Assembly (NCBI GenBank): GCA_946553045.1
Contig: CAMNRO010000030.1
Location: 1-33,499, forward strand
Length of the DNA stretch: 33,499 nt
DNA from: an uncultured Porphyromonadaceae bacterium
Lineage (GTDB): Bacteria; Bacteroidota; Bacteroidia; Bacteroidales; Muribaculaceae
Direction of reading: 5' to 3'
Below are positions 32,896 through 33,499 of the stretch, one piece after another. The notes below the pieces were generated by a model. It was not told the DNA's origin. It made no database searches and was given only the letters and a program-made list of their open reading frames with translations. How positions within the stretch are numbered: the stretch's first letter is position 1; each line of letters begins with the position of its first letter. The position numbers and the translations under genes are program-made.

Positions 32896-32937
32896 AATAT
32901 TGGTCAGGAGTAATCCCAATATTTAATCTGTTTTTTT
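32896..32937 (+). terminator. Probable terminator after the CLC gene
   Basis: A perfect 8-bp stem (AATATTGG at 32896-32903 with CCAATATT at 32916-32923), a 12-nt loop, and after 7 bases a run of seven T (32931-32937). It lies 30 bp past the CLC stop and just reaches the stop of the convergent gene. The spacing to the T run is longer than ideal. Confidence 0.5.
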
Positions 32938-33447
32938 AATTAACCGATACATCAGGGCAATATCCTCCGATGCCATCTCGAATTTTGATTTTTCAATCAA
33001 AATGTTCTGACCCGTCATAATGTAAGAGGGTATAATGCGTATCCCTTTATAGATAATCTCGGTGTTGCGCAATTTGTAGGTAGATATGCTTGGAACGGCA
33101 TTTTTTTCGGACTCTTTCTTGCTGATAATGTTGAACGCTTTTTTCGCGACATCTCCCATCAGCATGATAACCTTGAGATTGGGAAACAATTGAATTTCAC
33201 GTTCAAGTGCCGGCAGACTTTCTTCAATACTCTCCTTTGAAACAGCGTATTCGGATTTAGGTGTCTTGACCGCGTTTGTAATATAAACACCGAGGTTCAA
33301 TATATCGTGAATGCTGTTTACATCAATACCGGCTTTTTGAAACAGTGGGATAGTAGTCGACATATATGCTGAATCTAACGTTCCATAGAAATCATCGTCA
33401 GAATCAGCTGGCACCACTTCGTTTATCATTATAGCCTGTATCGTTTT
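32923..33447 (-). pseudogene. Uracil-DNA glycosylase family gene, 5'-truncated
   Basis: The remaining frame (ATG at 33429, 168 codons) resembles the C-terminal three quarters of a uracil-DNA glycosylase superfamily protein: LNLGVYITNAVKTPKSEYAV, FPNLKVIMLMGDVAKKAFN and the late segment PSYIMTGQNILIEKSKFEM. The family N-terminus with the first part of the fold is missing. Codons in the same frame continue upstream of the ATG (reading TIQAI) until about 33447, where the sequence changes into the end of an IS21-like element. So the gene is probably cut by the insertion and inactive. It is clearly AT-richer than its neighbours, a sign of possible transfer. Confidence 0.65.
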
Positions 33448-33499
33448 GTAAAAAATAATCGAGAAGTGCGCCGGATTCTAATCGAGAAGTGCGCCATAT
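33447..33499. mobile_element. Probable terminal region of an IS21-family element (cut by window end)
   Basis: Starting with TGT at 33447, two identical 17-bp direct repeats, TAATCGAGAAGTGCGCC, lie at 33456-33472 and 33479-33495, 23 bp apart. Tandem internal repeats next to a TG terminus are typical for ends of IS21-family elements (IstA-binding sites), and the repeat unit resembles those I know of from Bacteroidales IS21 elements. No istA/istB gene is inside the window, so this is a tentative call. Confidence 0.55.

Overview
The window looks like a chromosomal segment of a Bacteroidales bacterium, most probably a Muribaculaceae-type gut commensal (family level is inference). Reasons: promoters of the Bacteroidetes type (TTTG, about 20 bp, TAnnTTTG), almost no Shine-Dalgarno sequences, a TonB with the Bacteroidetes EYGAYKLR N-terminus, Bacteroidetes-type DUF4290, DUF3332 and Rpb6-like omega proteins, and a long-form urocanase. 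No rRNA, tRNA or CRISPR was seen.

Layout. 25-3374 (+): energy-transduction operon exbB-exbD-exbD-tonB, closed by a strong terminator. 3569-4312 (+): alpha/beta hydrolase, convergent with a YfcE-like phosphoesterase (4345-4836, -) that has its own consensus promoter. 4899-5612 (-): six-TM K+-channel-like protein with an abnormal selectivity filter. 5673-12158 (-): complete histidine-utilisation operon ftcD/fchA-hutU-hutH-hutI, every junction overlapping, ending in a GC-rich terminator. 12276-13198: DJ-1/PfpI gene (-) and a regulatory region with palindromes and a possible 26-residue membrane peptide. 13199-14613 (+): SGNH hydrolase and NlpC/P60 lipoprotein. 14613-14947: a 335-bp miniature transposable element sitting exactly between two convergent stop codons.

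14948-22158 (-): DUF3332 protein, lytic transglycosylase, purM, cation/proton antiporter, MgtC-like protein and a coiled-coil membrane protein. 22196-25807 (-): DUF4290-rimM-acidic protein-OmpA-like-dnaB. 25974-27174 (-): bamD-rpoZ. 27283-28167 (-): yicC, divergent from tsaB-tsaC-polyprenyl glycosylphosphotransferase (28326-31029, +). 31066-32865 (+): CLC protein with a channel-like signature. 32923-33447 (-): uracil-DNA glycosylase family gene lacking its 5' end, cut off by what looks like the end of an IS21-type element running off the window.

Most of the window is conserved housekeeping and envelope biology. No obvious new multi-gene system was found. The observations most worth a second look are the miniature element at the shared stop codons, the altered K+-channel filter, the CLC protein with valine at the proton-glutamate position, the heptad repeat with stops in every frame, and the regulatory region between the DJ-1 and SGNH genes.
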